From Sandaracinobacteroides sp031425455 (GTDB lineage: Bacteria > Pseudomonadota > Alphaproteobacteria > Sphingomonadales > Sphingomonadaceae): a stretch of 64,000 bases of DNA. Position numbers and translations under genes: made by a program. The notes beneath the pieces were generated by a model. It was not told the origin of the DNA. It was given only the letters and a program-made list of their open reading frames with translations, and searched no databases. The DNA lies in the NCBI GenBank assembly GCA_031425455.1, contig JANPJJ010000152.1, positions 1 to 64,000 on the forward strand. Direction: 5' to 3'. Below are positions 19,330 to 28,132 of this stretch, piece by piece (position 1 is the first letter of the stretch; every line of letters starts with the position of its first letter).

Positions 19330-20276
19330 ACGACGCTCTGCCGGACATCACCGAAAAGACCAGCTGGCTGGCGCGGATGCGCTCCGGCCTGTCGCGCTCG
19401 TCAGAGAAGCTCGCCCAGAACCTCACCTTCCTGGTCGGCGGCGGCCGGATCGAGGCCGAGGACCTCGACAATATCGAGGAAGCGCTGATCGCAGCCGACC
19501 TCGGCCCGGTGGTGGCCGCGCGGATCACGGCGAGGCTGGCCGAAGCCCGGCTCGCCGGCGATATCGACATGGCACGTGTTCGCCAGGTCGCCGCCGACGA
19601 GATCGAGGGGATCCTCGCGCCGCTGGCAAGGCCGCTGCTGATCACGGCCTTTCCCCGACCACACACGATCCTGGTGGTGGGCGTGAACGGAACCGGGAAG
19701 ACCACCACCATCGCCAAGCTCGCGCATCTGTACCAGGAAGACGATTATGCCGTGCTGATGGCCGCGGGAGACACGTTCCGTGCCGCCGCCGTCGAGCAGC
19801 TGAAGGTCTGGGGCTCGCGCCTGGGCGTGCCCGTGATCTCGGGCCGGCAGGATGCCGACGCCGCGGGCCTCGCCTTCACCGCGATGGAGCAGGCCCGCGC
19901 GTCGGGCCGCGACGTGCTGCTTGTGGACACGGCGGGCCGGCTGCAGAACAAGGCCGGGTTGATGGACGAGCTCGCCAAGGTGCGACGCGTGCTGGGGAAG
20001 CAGGCGCCCGGCGCGCCGCACGACACGATCCTGGTGCTGGATGCGACCACCGGCCAGAATGCGCTGAGCCAGATCGAAATTTTCAAGGAGGTGTCCGGGG
20101 TGACCGGTCTTGTGATGACGAAACTCGACGGCACCGCGCGAGGCGGCGTGCTGGTCGCAGCCGCCGAGAAGTTCGGCCTGCCGATCCATGCCATCGGAGT
20201 CGGCGAGAAGCTGGGCGATCTGCGGCCGTTCGATGCCAAGGCCTTTGCCTCGGCGCTGACGGGCGCCGACCGGTGA
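19326..20276 (+). CDS. ftsY: signal recognition particle receptor FtsY
   Basis: SRP-GTPase, 316 residues, that docks SRP-ribosome complexes at the inner membrane. The acidic A domain found in enterobacteria is almost absent; the protein goes quickly into the N domain (KLAQNLTFL...). The G domain shows GVNGTGKTTT (P-loop), DTFRAAAVEQL, DTAGR and TKLDGTARGG. The ATG overlaps the mtaB stop (ATGA). Confidence 0.97.
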   Translation: MNDALPDITEKTSWLARMRSGLSRSSEKLAQNLTFLVGGGRIEAEDLDNIEEALIAADLGPVVAARITARLAEARLAGDIDMARVRQVAADEIEGILAPLARPLLITAFPRPHTILVVGVNGTGKTTTIAKLAHLYQEDDYAVLMAAGDTFRAAAVEQLKVWGSRLGVPVISGRQDADAAGLAFTAMEQARASGRDVLLVDTAGRLQNKAGLMDELAKVRRVLGKQAPGAPHDTILVLDATTGQNALSQIEIFKEVSGVTGLVMTKLDGTARGGVLVAAAEKFGLPIHAIGVGEKLGDLRPFDAKAFASALTGADR

Positions 20277-20857
20277 GCGAAGCCGAAACACCTGCCAGGA
20301 AGGAGCTTGCCGGCTGGAAGAAGCTCGCCGTAGATCTCGGCCCGCTTGTCATCTTCTTCGTCGCTTACAACCGCTTCGACATGTTCGTCGCCACCGGCGC
20401 CTTCATGGCCGCGACCGCCGTCGCGATGGCGGTATCCTGGGCACTCACCCGCCACATTCCGCCGATCACCTGGTTCTCGGCCGTGCTCGTCGGCGTGTTC
20501 GGCGGGCTCACCCTGTGGCTCCAGGACGAGACTTTCATCAAGATGAAGCCCACCATCGTCTACCTGATCTTCGCCGGCGTGCTGTTCTTCGGGATCGCGA
20601 CCGGGCGCAACTATCTCAGGAACCTGCTCGGCAGTGCTTTCACCGGCCTGTCCGAACGCGGCTGGCACCTTCTGGCCTGGCGCTGGGCGCTGTTCTTCGT
20701 CGTGTTGGCGGTCCTCAACGAAATCTTCTGGCGCCTGTTCTCGACCGACATATGGGTGCATTTCAAGGTCTGGGGCGACACGCTGCTCACCTTTGCGTTT
20801 GCCGTCGCCCAGATGCCGATGCTGCTGAAAAACGGGCTCGACCTGAAGGACAAATAG
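20273..20857 (+). CDS. yciB: inner membrane-spanning protein YciB / septation protein A
   Basis: A 194-residue IspZ/YciB family protein with five to six hydrophobic segments. Family landmarks include DLGPLVIFFVAYNRF near the N terminus, ITWFSAVLVGVFGGLTLW and KMKPTIVYLIFAGVLFFG. It is implicated in cell-envelope biogenesis and division in enterobacteria; its biochemical role is unsettled. The GTG start overlaps the ftsY stop (GTGA), closing the dapF-mtaB-ftsY-yciB unit. Confidence 0.95.
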   Translation: MSEAETPARKELAGWKKLAVDLGPLVIFFVAYNRFDMFVATGAFMAATAVAMAVSWALTRHIPPITWFSAVLVGVFGGLTLWLQDETFIKMKPTIVYLIFAGVLFFGIATGRNYLRNLLGSAFTGLSERGWHLLAWRWALFFVVLAVLNEIFWRLFSTDIWVHFKVWGDTLLTFAFAVAQMPMLLKNGLDLKDK

Positions 20858-21072
20858 CCCGGCAGCTCATCTGGCCTCGTAGCTCCTGTCCAGCTGGTTT
20901 GAGCCGGTCGTAGCGACATTGACCCAAGGCCGCGCCGTAGGAGGCGGCGTAGGGCGCAGATCCCACCGCGAGCCCACCCGTGAAGAACATTATCGGCGCC
21001 CCGGCATCCCGCAGCGCCTGGATCGCGGTGCCGTCGAAGTCGGCAAGATCGTAATGTTGTGCCGCCCACTCG

Positions 21073-22179
21073 TCAACGCGGCCGAGATTGCTTCGCAAGC
21101 CAGGCTTCCCCTTGCCGCCGCGCCAGCCCGATCAGATTGCCCAATGCGATATTCATGTCCACCATGTGCAGCCCCCAGCCGGGCATCGCCGTGTCGAGCC
21201 GCTCGAATGCGGCTTGCAACCTCGGCGCGTCGCTGGAGGCCGCCAGGTAACTTGTGCCGTCTGCCCCCCGAGTGCACGCCCCGCGCACCATCCCCGACAG
21301 GCGGAACGATGCAGTCTCCACCGGAACCGGCGCCAGGCTGCCGATCGCCGGCGTCAGGCCCGGGCGCGGCCTTGCCGGGAAGATTGGCGCCAGATAGGGC
21401 GTGTCCAGGATTGCAGCGGGATCGGTGCAAGCCACCATCAGCCCCGGCCCCGGACGGCCGGCGAAGCGGTTGCCGGCCACCGGCGGCCGGCTCCCCGCAT
21501 AGGTGACATAGGCGACGGTGCAGCCGGTGTCGTTGGCGCGCGTGCAGAGCGGCAGCCCCGGGGGCGCCACGGCCGTCGACCCCGGCTCGGCGACGGGCAC
21601 CGGATAGCCGATCACATGGGCGGCAACCACCCGCGCTGCCACCGGCTTGTCCGCGATCTCCTCGGAAACCAGCCGCGCCAGGTGCCGCGCGCCCTGGCTG
21701 TGCCCGATCAGCACCACGCCGCGGCCGGCATTGTCGGCGGCTAGATACCGCTCCCAAGCGGCCTTCACATCGGTATAGGCCAGCTCGCGGTCGCCCTTCA
21801 CCGTTCCCGGAATCGTCGCCAATGTGGTCTGGCGATACAGTGGCGCGAAGCGGCGGCAGATCTCGCCGAAGCGAGCGAACTGCTGCTGCACCACATAGCG
21901 CTCCTCGTCGGTCGCCATGCCGTCGCTGTTTCCGGTCGGCTGGCGCGAAACCGTGGGGTAGACATAGAAGCAGTCGAACCGGGCCGGCATCGCAGGTGGT
22001 GGCGGCACCACCAGCGCGCCGCCGGCCGAAATGTCGGTCAGCGACAGGTCGGTGTCGCAGGGGCCGGTCGCGTCGGGACGGCACAACCAGCTTTCCGGCC
22101 TGGAATAGTCCATCGGTCCGGCAGTCGCGGCCTGTGCCATCGCCAGCGCGGTCCCCGCCATCATCAGCTTCCAGCGCAT
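21073..22179 (-). CDS. DUF3089 alpha/beta-hydrolase, exported
   Basis: A 368-residue protein with a signal peptide (MRWKLMMAGTALAMAQAATA). It has the nucleophile-elbow motif LIGHSQGARHL near residue 170 and the DUF3089 pattern PARFDCFYVYPTVS ahead of it; the probable catalytic His is in GWGLHMVDMNI close to the C terminus. Substrate unknown. The ATG at 22179 has AGGAGA upstream. It is divergent from the metallophosphoesterase gene. Confidence 0.9.
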   Translation of the reverse strand: MRWKLMMAGTALAMAQAATAGPMDYSRPESWLCRPDATGPCDTDLSLTDISAGGALVVPPPPAMPARFDCFYVYPTVSRQPTGNSDGMATDEERYVVQQQFARFGEICRRFAPLYRQTTLATIPGTVKGDRELAYTDVKAAWERYLAADNAGRGVVLIGHSQGARHLARLVSEEIADKPVAARVVAAHVIGYPVPVAEPGSTAVAPPGLPLCTRANDTGCTVAYVTYAGSRPPVAGNRFAGRPGPGLMVACTDPAAILDTPYLAPIFPARPRPGLTPAIGSLAPVPVETASFRLSGMVRGACTRGADGTSYLAASSDAPRLQAAFERLDTAMPGWGLHMVDMNIALGNLIGLARRQGEAWLAKQSRPR

Positions 22180-22293
22180 CGCTTCTCTCCTGCCCCAAGT
22201 TTCGGCTTCCACAATGCGGCGGTTGCAGCCAAGGGCAATCCCCGAAATGAAGGAGCGACGGGTGGAACGAGGCGAAGCGAAAGCCGACAGGCG

Positions 22294-23139
22294 ATGAGGC
22301 TGCTGCTGCGCGTAGCGGGGCTGGTCGGCGTCCTCGCGATCCTGTTCCTCGGCGTCGGCCTGTGGAACGCGACCCGCCCGCCGGTCATTGTTCGCGCCTC
22401 GTTGCCGCTCGACGGCCTGCCGCCCGGCACCCGCCTGAAGGTGCTGCTCATCAGCGACACCCATTTTAGCCACCCGGATATGGGAACCGGCCGGCTTCTC
22501 TCCATTGCAGCCGCTGCCAACGCTCAACAGCCCGACCTAATCCTGCTCGCTGGCGACTATATCGGCGGCAAGCTTATCGATTGGCCCAAGGTGCGCCTCG
22601 AGCAGGCGCTGCCGCCGCTGGCAGCCCTCAAGGCTCCGCTGGGCGTCTATGCGGTGATGGGCAACCACGACGAGCCGCGCTGGACGCCGCGAATCATGGC
22701 GCTGCAGGTCCGCCCGAAGCTGCTGGTCAACAGCCATGTCGATCTCGGCCCGGTCGTGCTCGCCGGGCTCGACTCAATGAGGCATGCATCGGACTACGAG
22801 CAGGCAATCGCCGGTGCGCCGGTTGGAAAACCCCTTCTTCTGCTCCTGCACGAGCCTGAACTGCTGGCCCGTTTGGCCTTGCCGCCAAACCCGGCCGTAC
22901 TCGCGCTTGCAGGTCACACCCACGGTGGCCAGATCGTGCTTCCGCTGATCGGCCGCCCAGGGGCTCTGTTGCTGGGCCGCGACCAGTGTTGGCGCGGACT
23001 CTGCAGCATCAACCAATGGCCGGTGTATGTAACCTCCGGCCTCGGGACGACCTTCGTGCCGCTCCGCTACGGCGTCCCACCGGAGATCGTCGTCTTGACG
23101 CTCTACTCCACCGGCAGGAAATCCGGCACGCTGAGATAG
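22294..23139 (+). CDS. membrane-anchored metallophosphoesterase
   Basis: A 281-residue calcineurin-type phosphoesterase. It has one N-terminal membrane segment (LRVAGLVGVLAILFLGVGLW) and the metal-binding motifs ISDTHFSHPD, LLAGDYIGG, GNHDE and GHTHGGQ. YkuE-like and UDP-diacylglucosamine hydrolase (LpxG-like) enzymes share this layout, so the active site could be periplasmic or cytoplasmic and the substrate lipid-linked; this is not resolved. The last 37 bases overlap the convergent cysK gene. Confidence 0.88.
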   Translation: MRLLLRVAGLVGVLAILFLGVGLWNATRPPVIVRASLPLDGLPPGTRLKVLLISDTHFSHPDMGTGRLLSIAAAANAQQPDLILLAGDYIGGKLIDWPKVRLEQALPPLAALKAPLGVYAVMGNHDEPRWTPRIMALQVRPKLLVNSHVDLGPVVLAGLDSMRHASDYEQAIAGAPVGKPLLLLLHEPELLARLALPPNPAVLALAGHTHGGQIVLPLIGRPGALLLGRDQCWRGLCSINQWPVYVTSGLGTTFVPLRYGVPPEIVVLTLYSTGRKSGTLR

Positions 23140-24023
23140 CGCTCGCCGGTATCATAGTTGAACCCAAGCACCTTCGCGCCCGCGCCCAGCTCGGGCAGCT
23201 TCTGCGCAATCGCCGCCAGCGTCGCGCCGGACGAAATGCCGACCAGCATGCCTTCCTCGCTCGCCGCGCGCCTTGCCCAGGTCTTGGCATCCTCCGGCGC
23301 CACCTGGATCACACCGTCCAGCAGCTGGGTGTGCAGGTTGGCCGGGATGAACCCCGCGCCGATCCCCTGGATCGGGTGCGGCGCGGGCTGGCCGCCCGAA
23401 ATCACCGGCGACAAGGTCGGCTCGACCGCAAACACTCTCAGGCCCGGCCATTCGGCCTTCAGCACCTGCGCCACCCCGGTGATGTGGCCGCCGGTGCCCA
23501 CGCCGGTCACGATGGCGTTCAGCGGCGCCTCGGCGAAATCCGCCAGGATTTCCTGCGCGGTGGTGCGCACATGCACGTCGATATTGGCGGGATTGTCGAA
23601 CTGCTGCGGCATCCACGCACCCGGGGTCGCGTCCACCAGCTCCTGCGCCCGGGCAATCGCCCCCTTCATGCCCATTTCGCGCGGCGTGAGGTCGAAACTC
23701 GCACCATAGGCCAGCATCAGCCGGCGCCGCTCCAGGCTCATGCTCTCGGGCATTACCAGCACGATGCGGTAGCCCTTCACCGCCGCCACCATCGCCAGCC
23801 CGATCCCGGTGTTGCCGCTGGTCGGTTCGATGATGGTGCCCCCCGGCTGCAACGCCCCCGATCGTTCTGCATCCTCTACCATGGCAAGCGCGATCCGGTC
23901 CTTGATCGACCCGCCCGGGTTCGACCGTTCGGATTTCGACCACACCTCGGCACCCGGGAACAGCCGGCTCAACCTGATATGCGGTGTGTTTCCGATCGTT
24001 TCCAGGATGTTGGCAGCAAGCAT
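23103..24023 (-). CDS. cysK: cysteine synthase A (O-acetylserine sulfhydrylase)
   Basis: Fold-type II PLP enzyme, 306 residues, that makes cysteine from O-acetylserine and sulfide. The PLP lysine is in NPGGSIKDR, the substrate loop is PTSGNTGIG, and the phosphate cup is TGVGTGGHITG. The C-terminal block GISSGA is present. The ATG at 24023 is preceded by AGGAGG 7 bases away; the in-frame extension upstream is not used. It lies 11 bases after the MFS gene on the same strand and is probably cotranscribed. Confidence 0.95.
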   Translation of the reverse strand: MLAANILETIGNTPHIRLSRLFPGAEVWSKSERSNPGGSIKDRIALAMVEDAERSGALQPGGTIIEPTSGNTGIGLAMVAAVKGYRIVLVMPESMSLERRRLMLAYGASFDLTPREMGMKGAIARAQELVDATPGAWMPQQFDNPANIDVHVRTTAQEILADFAEAPLNAIVTGVGTGGHITGVAQVLKAEWPGLRVFAVEPTLSPVISGGQPAPHPIQGIGAGFIPANLHTQLLDGVIQVAPEDAKTWARRAASEEGMLVGISSGATLAAIAQKLPELGAGAKVLGFNYDTGERYLSVPDFLPVE

Positions 24024-24034
24024 CGAAGCCTCCT

Positions 24035-25324
24035 TCAGGCGAGCGGGCGGGGCGGGGCCGGTTCGGGTCTCATCGCCTGCGGCAGGTCTAGCCGGTCGGC
24101 GTCCCGCAGCTCCGGGAACAGCCGCGCCCATAGCACAGTCACCCCCAGCGCAAGCAAGCCGCCGATCACCGTCGCCTCCACCGCGCCAAACAGCGCCGCC
24201 GTCGTTCCGGCGCGGAATTCACCCAGCTCGTTCGACGCACTGACGAACAGCATCGACACCGACGAAACCCGGCCCCGCATCGCGTCGGGCGTGTGCAGCT
24301 GGATCAGCGAAGACCGGACATAGACCGAAACCATGTCGGCCGCGCCCAGCACGACCAGCGCTGCGATCGATACCCAGACGGTGGTGGAAAGCCCGAACAG
24401 GATCGTTGCCAGCGCGAAGATCCCGACATTTACGAACATCTTCACGCCCACCCGCCGCCCGAGCGGATTGCGCGTGAGCCACAGCGCCACCAGACCGGCG
24501 CCGAACGCCGGCGCGGCGCGGAGCAGGCCGAGGCCCCCCGGCCCCACCATCAGGATGTCGCGCGCATAGATCGGCAGCATCGCGGTCGCCCCGCCCAGGA
24601 TCACGGCGAACATGTCGAGCGAGATCGCGCCCAGCACGATCTGGTTGCCGCGCACATAGGCCAGGCCCTGCTTCACCGATTCGAGACCGCTGGCGTCGCT
24701 CCGCGGCGGCCGCGGCACCGGCGGAATTCGGAACAGCGCAACCAGCGACGCCGCCAGCAGCACCACCGCGATCGAATACGGCAGCGGCGGGCTGACATCA
24801 TAGGCCAGGCCGCCGACGACCGGCCCCAGCACCGCACCCGTCTGCCACCCGATCGAGTTCCAGGCGATCGCCGTCGGGAGCACGTCCGGGGGCACCAGGT
24901 TCGGCGCCAGCGCCGAGAGCGAGGGCGCGGCGAAGGCCCGCGCCACCCCCAGCACGACAGCGACAGCAAACAACGGCCAGAGCAGGGTCGACCCCGCAAA
25001 AGCGAGGCCCGCCAGCACGGCGGCACAGAGCAGCTCCAGCAGGACCGCTCCCCGCGCAATGTGGCGCCGGTCCAGCCGGTCGGCGATCACGCCCACCACC
25101 AGGCTGAGGCCCAGCACCGGAAGGAACTGCGCCAGGCCGACCAGCCCCAGCAGGAACGCGGCCTCGCGGATCGGCAGGGTCGCCCGCGCCAGGTCGTACA
25201 CCTGCCAGCCGATCACGATCACCATCAGCATCTGCGCCAGCGTCGAGCAGAACTTCGCCACGAAAAAGGCCCGGAACCTGGGGAAGGCGAACGGCGAGGC
25301 GGGAAGGGTGTCGACGGACGTCAC
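24035..25324 (-). CDS. MFS exporter, EntS-like (MFS_3)
   Basis: A 429-residue major-facilitator protein with about 12 membrane segments. It begins at GTG (MTSVDTLPASPFAFPRFRAF). VIADRLDRRHIARG is the cytoplasmic loop 2-3 motif. The overall pattern, including PSLSALAPNLVPPDVLPTAIAWN, fits the EntS/MFS_3 export group. The substrate is unknown; being directly upstream of cysK it could export a thiol or related compound, which is only a guess. Confidence 0.88.
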   Translation of the reverse strand: MTSVDTLPASPFAFPRFRAFFVAKFCSTLAQMLMVIVIGWQVYDLARATLPIREAAFLLGLVGLAQFLPVLGLSLVVGVIADRLDRRHIARGAVLLELLCAAVLAGLAFAGSTLLWPLFAVAVVLGVARAFAAPSLSALAPNLVPPDVLPTAIAWNSIGWQTGAVLGPVVGGLAYDVSPPLPYSIAVVLLAASLVALFRIPPVPRPPRSDASGLESVKQGLAYVRGNQIVLGAISLDMFAVILGGATAMLPIYARDILMVGPGGLGLLRAAPAFGAGLVALWLTRNPLGRRVGVKMFVNVGIFALATILFGLSTTVWVSIAALVVLGAADMVSVYVRSSLIQLHTPDAMRGRVSSVSMLFVSASNELGEFRAGTTAALFGAVEATVIGGLLALGVTVLWARLFPELRDADRLDLPQAMRPEPAPPRPLA

Positions 25325-25366
25325 GCCGGCGGCCTAGCAGGCCCGTGACGCATCAGGGAAGCCAGG

Positions 25367-25915
25367 TCAGAAACGATCTTCCCGGTCGTGCGGGAACAGC
25401 AGCTGCGGAACCTGGGTCAGCGTCCAGCTGTCCGTCGGCACCGGCCGGTCCAGCACCCACACCATGTCATAGCGGTCGTCCGGCCAGTCCTCGGGGCATG
25501 AAACGCCCCCTGCAATCAGCCGCGCCAGTCGCGCAATCTGGTGATGGTGCCAGGCGATCAGCACCGGCGACGGCGCCAGCAGCGCGGCGGCCGCAACGGC
25601 CGGCTCCTCGCCCTCGGCATGGCTCGCATCGATAGGCAGCCCCAGGGCGTGCGAAAGCGGCTCCACGGTTCGCTGCGACCTCAGGCTCGGGCTCAGCTCG
25701 GTGGCGGCGGCGGCGAAAATGGCGCGCGGCGGCAGGATGCCGGCGTGATGCGGCTCGCCGTTTCGCGGTGCGAAGAAGTGCACCAGGGCCGCAGCGCGCT
25801 GCCAGCCCCTCACCGTGAGCTCGTGCTTGGCGTGGAAGCCATCGATGCACACGCTCCGGTCCGGCCCGCCGTGCACCGGCTTTTCGGCGTGGCGAATGAT
25901 CATGATCTTCGGCAT
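25367..25915 (-). CDS. histidine phosphatase family protein
   Basis: A 182-residue phosphoglycerate-mutase-like phosphatase. The catalytic RH motif is at the very start (MPKIMIIRHAEKP) and the second histidine is probably in LIAWHHHQIARL. No signal peptide, so cytoplasmic. Substrate unknown. The ATG at 25915 fits the family N terminus; the open frame upstream has no similarity. It is divergent from the phosphatase gene at 25977. Confidence 0.85.
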   Translation of the reverse strand: MPKIMIIRHAEKPVHGGPDRSVCIDGFHAKHELTVRGWQRAAALVHFFAPRNGEPHHAGILPPRAIFAAAATELSPSLRSQRTVEPLSHALGLPIDASHAEGEEPAVAAAALLAPSPVLIAWHHHQIARLARLIAGGVSCPEDWPDDRYDMVWVLDRPVPTDSWTLTQVPQLLFPHDREDRF

Positions 25916-25976
25916 GGCGGCGCGTTGACATGAATAGGGCTCGCGTGTCCAATCCCCAAAAGCGGGGAGGCCGGAC

Positions 25977-27068
25977 ATGATCTGGAGGTGGGGCAGGCGG
26001 TGCGGGACGCTGCTGGCAGCGATGATCGGTATGGCCGGCGCCGGGATCGCGGCCGAAGCCGGCGATGCGGCACGGCCGGCGCCGGGGCGGATCGTCGCAA
26101 TCGGCGATCTGCATGGGGACTGGTCGGCCTGGCGCGACATCGCACGCGACGCCGGGCTGGTGGATGCGAACGGCAGCTGGACCGGCGGCAGCACCGTCCT
26201 GGTGCAGACCGGCGACGTCCCCGATCGCGGCCCCGATACGCTGAAAATCGTTCAGGACCTGATGCGCCTGCAGCGCGAGGCCCCGCGCAGCGGCGGCCGG
26301 GTGATCGCCATGGTCGGCAACCATGAGGCGATGAACGTCACCGGCGACCTCCGCTATGTCTCCGCCGGCGAATATGCGGCCTTTGTCGACAGCAATTCGG
26401 AACGCCGCCGCGCCAAGGTGTTCGATACCAACCGCGCGACCATCGAGTCGGCCTATCGCAAGGCCAAGCCAGGCATGTCGGGCCGCGACATCCAGGCGGC
26501 CTGGAACGCCCGAACGCCGCTCGGCCTGGTCGAGCATCAGCTCGCCTGGAGACCCAATGGCGAGATCGGCCGCTGGGCGATCGGCAACCCCGGCGTGGTG
26601 CTGCTGGGCGGCACCCTGTTCGTGCACGGCGGCCTCAGCGCGGCCTACATCGGGCGCTCGATCGATGACATGAACCGCCGCATCGCTGCTGCGCTGAAGG
26701 CCCGCGACACCGCCGATAGCTCGATCATCAACGACCAGGCCGGGCCGCTCTGGTATCGCGGGCTCGCGCGCAAGCCGGGCGCCCCGGCCGAGACCGCCCC
26801 GGAAGACGGCAAGGCGCCGGTGCCGCTGTTGTCGGTGGAGGAGGAATTGGCCAAGGTGCTTGCCGCCTTCGGCGCCGATCGAATGGTGATCGGCCACACC
26901 CCGAATTTGCCCGGCATTGCCATCCTGAACGAAGGCCGGCTGGTGCGGATCGATACCGGTATTTCGGCGGTCTACGGCGGTACCCTCACCTGGCTGGAGA
27001 TCGTCGACGGCAGGCTGGTCCCGCATGTCGTCGCCAGGTCGGCGCCGGCGAGTGAAAAGGGGAAGTGA
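25977..27068 (+). CDS. exported Shewanella-like (SLP) metallophosphatase
   Basis: A 363-residue PPP-superfamily phosphatase with a signal peptide (LLAAMIGMAGAGIAAEA). Metal-site motifs are IGDLHGDW, TGDVPDRGPD, MVGNHEAMN, FVHGG and VIGHTPN, the arrangement of Shewanella-like protein phosphatases, so a phosphoprotein substrate outside the cytoplasm is possible. Its stop codon overlaps the start of the next gene (GTGATG), implying cotranslation with the CotH-like protein. Confidence 0.88.
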   Translation: MIWRWGRRCGTLLAAMIGMAGAGIAAEAGDAARPAPGRIVAIGDLHGDWSAWRDIARDAGLVDANGSWTGGSTVLVQTGDVPDRGPDTLKIVQDLMRLQREAPRSGGRVIAMVGNHEAMNVTGDLRYVSAGEYAAFVDSNSERRRAKVFDTNRATIESAYRKAKPGMSGRDIQAAWNARTPLGLVEHQLAWRPNGEIGRWAIGNPGVVLLGGTLFVHGGLSAAYIGRSIDDMNRRIAAALKARDTADSSIINDQAGPLWYRGLARKPGAPAETAPEDGKAPVPLLSVEEELAKVLAAFGADRMVIGHTPNLPGIAILNEGRLVRIDTGISAVYGGTLTWLEIVDGRLVPHVVARSAPASEKGK

Positions 27069-28126
27069 TGCTGAAACAGCTATTCGTCGCCGTCACGGCG
27101 CTGCTTCTGGTCTCTCCCGCAACGGCAAAGGCGCCAAAGCCGCTGTTCGCCGACAGCGAGGTCATCCGGCTCACCATCAAGGGCCCGATCGTCGCGCTTC
27201 CCGCCAGCAAGCCGGACGCCGTCGTCGACGGAACGTTGAGCGTTCAGGGCGCCGCGCCCGAGACCCTGCCTGTCACGCTGCAGCTGCGCGGGATCACCCG
27301 GCGCAAGCGCGAGACCTGCGCCTTCCCGCCGCTTCGAGTCGAGTTCCCCGCAAAACCGCCGAAAGGATCGCTGTTCCAGGGGCAGGACAAGCTGAAGCTC
27401 GTCACCCACTGCCGCCGAGACCCCGGGTTCCAGCAGAATGTGCTGCTGGAATATGCCGCCTATCGCCTGTTCAGCGAGCTGTCGCCCACCAGCTTCGCCG
27501 TGCGGCTGGCACAGATCGATTATGTCAACGACAAGGGCCAGCCGATCACGTCCAGGCTGGGCTTCTTCATCGAGGATGTGGGCGACATGGCCGACCGCCA
27601 CGGCCTGCACCAGATGAAGCCGAAAGGCCGCATCCCGTCCACCCAGCTCGATCCCAGGGCGTCCGTTCGCTTCGCCTTGTTCCAGGACATGATCGGCAAT
27701 CTGGATTGGGGCATGAACGGCGGGCCGGCGGGCGAGACCTGCTGCCACAACGCCCGGCTTGTCGCCGCGAAGGCGGATGCGACATCCGGCTTCGCCCCGA
27801 TCCCCTACGACTTCGATTATTCCGGGCTCGTCGACGCGCCCTATGCGGTGTCTCCCGCCGAAATCCAGAGCGCCGGGGTGAAGGTGCGGCGCTATCGCGG
27901 TTTCTGCTCGCACAATGCCGGGGTCGCGCCCATGGCGGAGACCTTCCAGGCAAAACGGGCCAGTCTGTTGAAGGTAATCGCGGAGGTGCCGCTGATGGAT
28001 GCCGGCACGCGAAAGAAGGCGACCTCCTACCTCGAGGATTTCTTCGAGCGGATCGCAACGCCCGATGCGATCGAGGCAAAGCTCCTGAAGACCTGCGTGA
28101 AGGTGGTCACGGTTCCCGCCAGCTGA
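27068..28126 (+). CDS. exported protein of unknown function, CotH-kinase-like features
   Basis: A 352-residue protein with a signal peptide (FVAVTALLLVSPATA). The body contains LQLRGITRRKRETCAFPPL, KLKLVTHCRRDPGFQQNVLL and YDFDYSGLV. The Lys/Arg-rich LKLV...DP segment and the late DFD motif resemble CotH-family secreted protein kinases, but I cannot confirm homology by eye. ATG at 27068 overlaps the phosphatase stop (GGGGAA upstream); GTG at 27065 is also in frame. A DUF4956 gene, a known partner of CotH proteins in other genomes, follows convergently 6 bases away. Confidence 0.75.
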   Translation: MLKQLFVAVTALLLVSPATAKAPKPLFADSEVIRLTIKGPIVALPASKPDAVVDGTLSVQGAAPETLPVTLQLRGITRRKRETCAFPPLRVEFPAKPPKGSLFQGQDKLKLVTHCRRDPGFQQNVLLEYAAYRLFSELSPTSFAVRLAQIDYVNDKGQPITSRLGFFIEDVGDMADRHGLHQMKPKGRIPSTQLDPRASVRFALFQDMIGNLDWGMNGGPAGETCCHNARLVAAKADATSGFAPIPYDFDYSGLVDAPYAVSPAEIQSAGVKVRRYRGFCSHNAGVAPMAETFQAKRASLLKVIAEVPLMDAGTRKKATSYLEDFFERIATPDAIEAKLLKTCVKVVTVPAS

Positions 28127-28132
28127 AAACGG

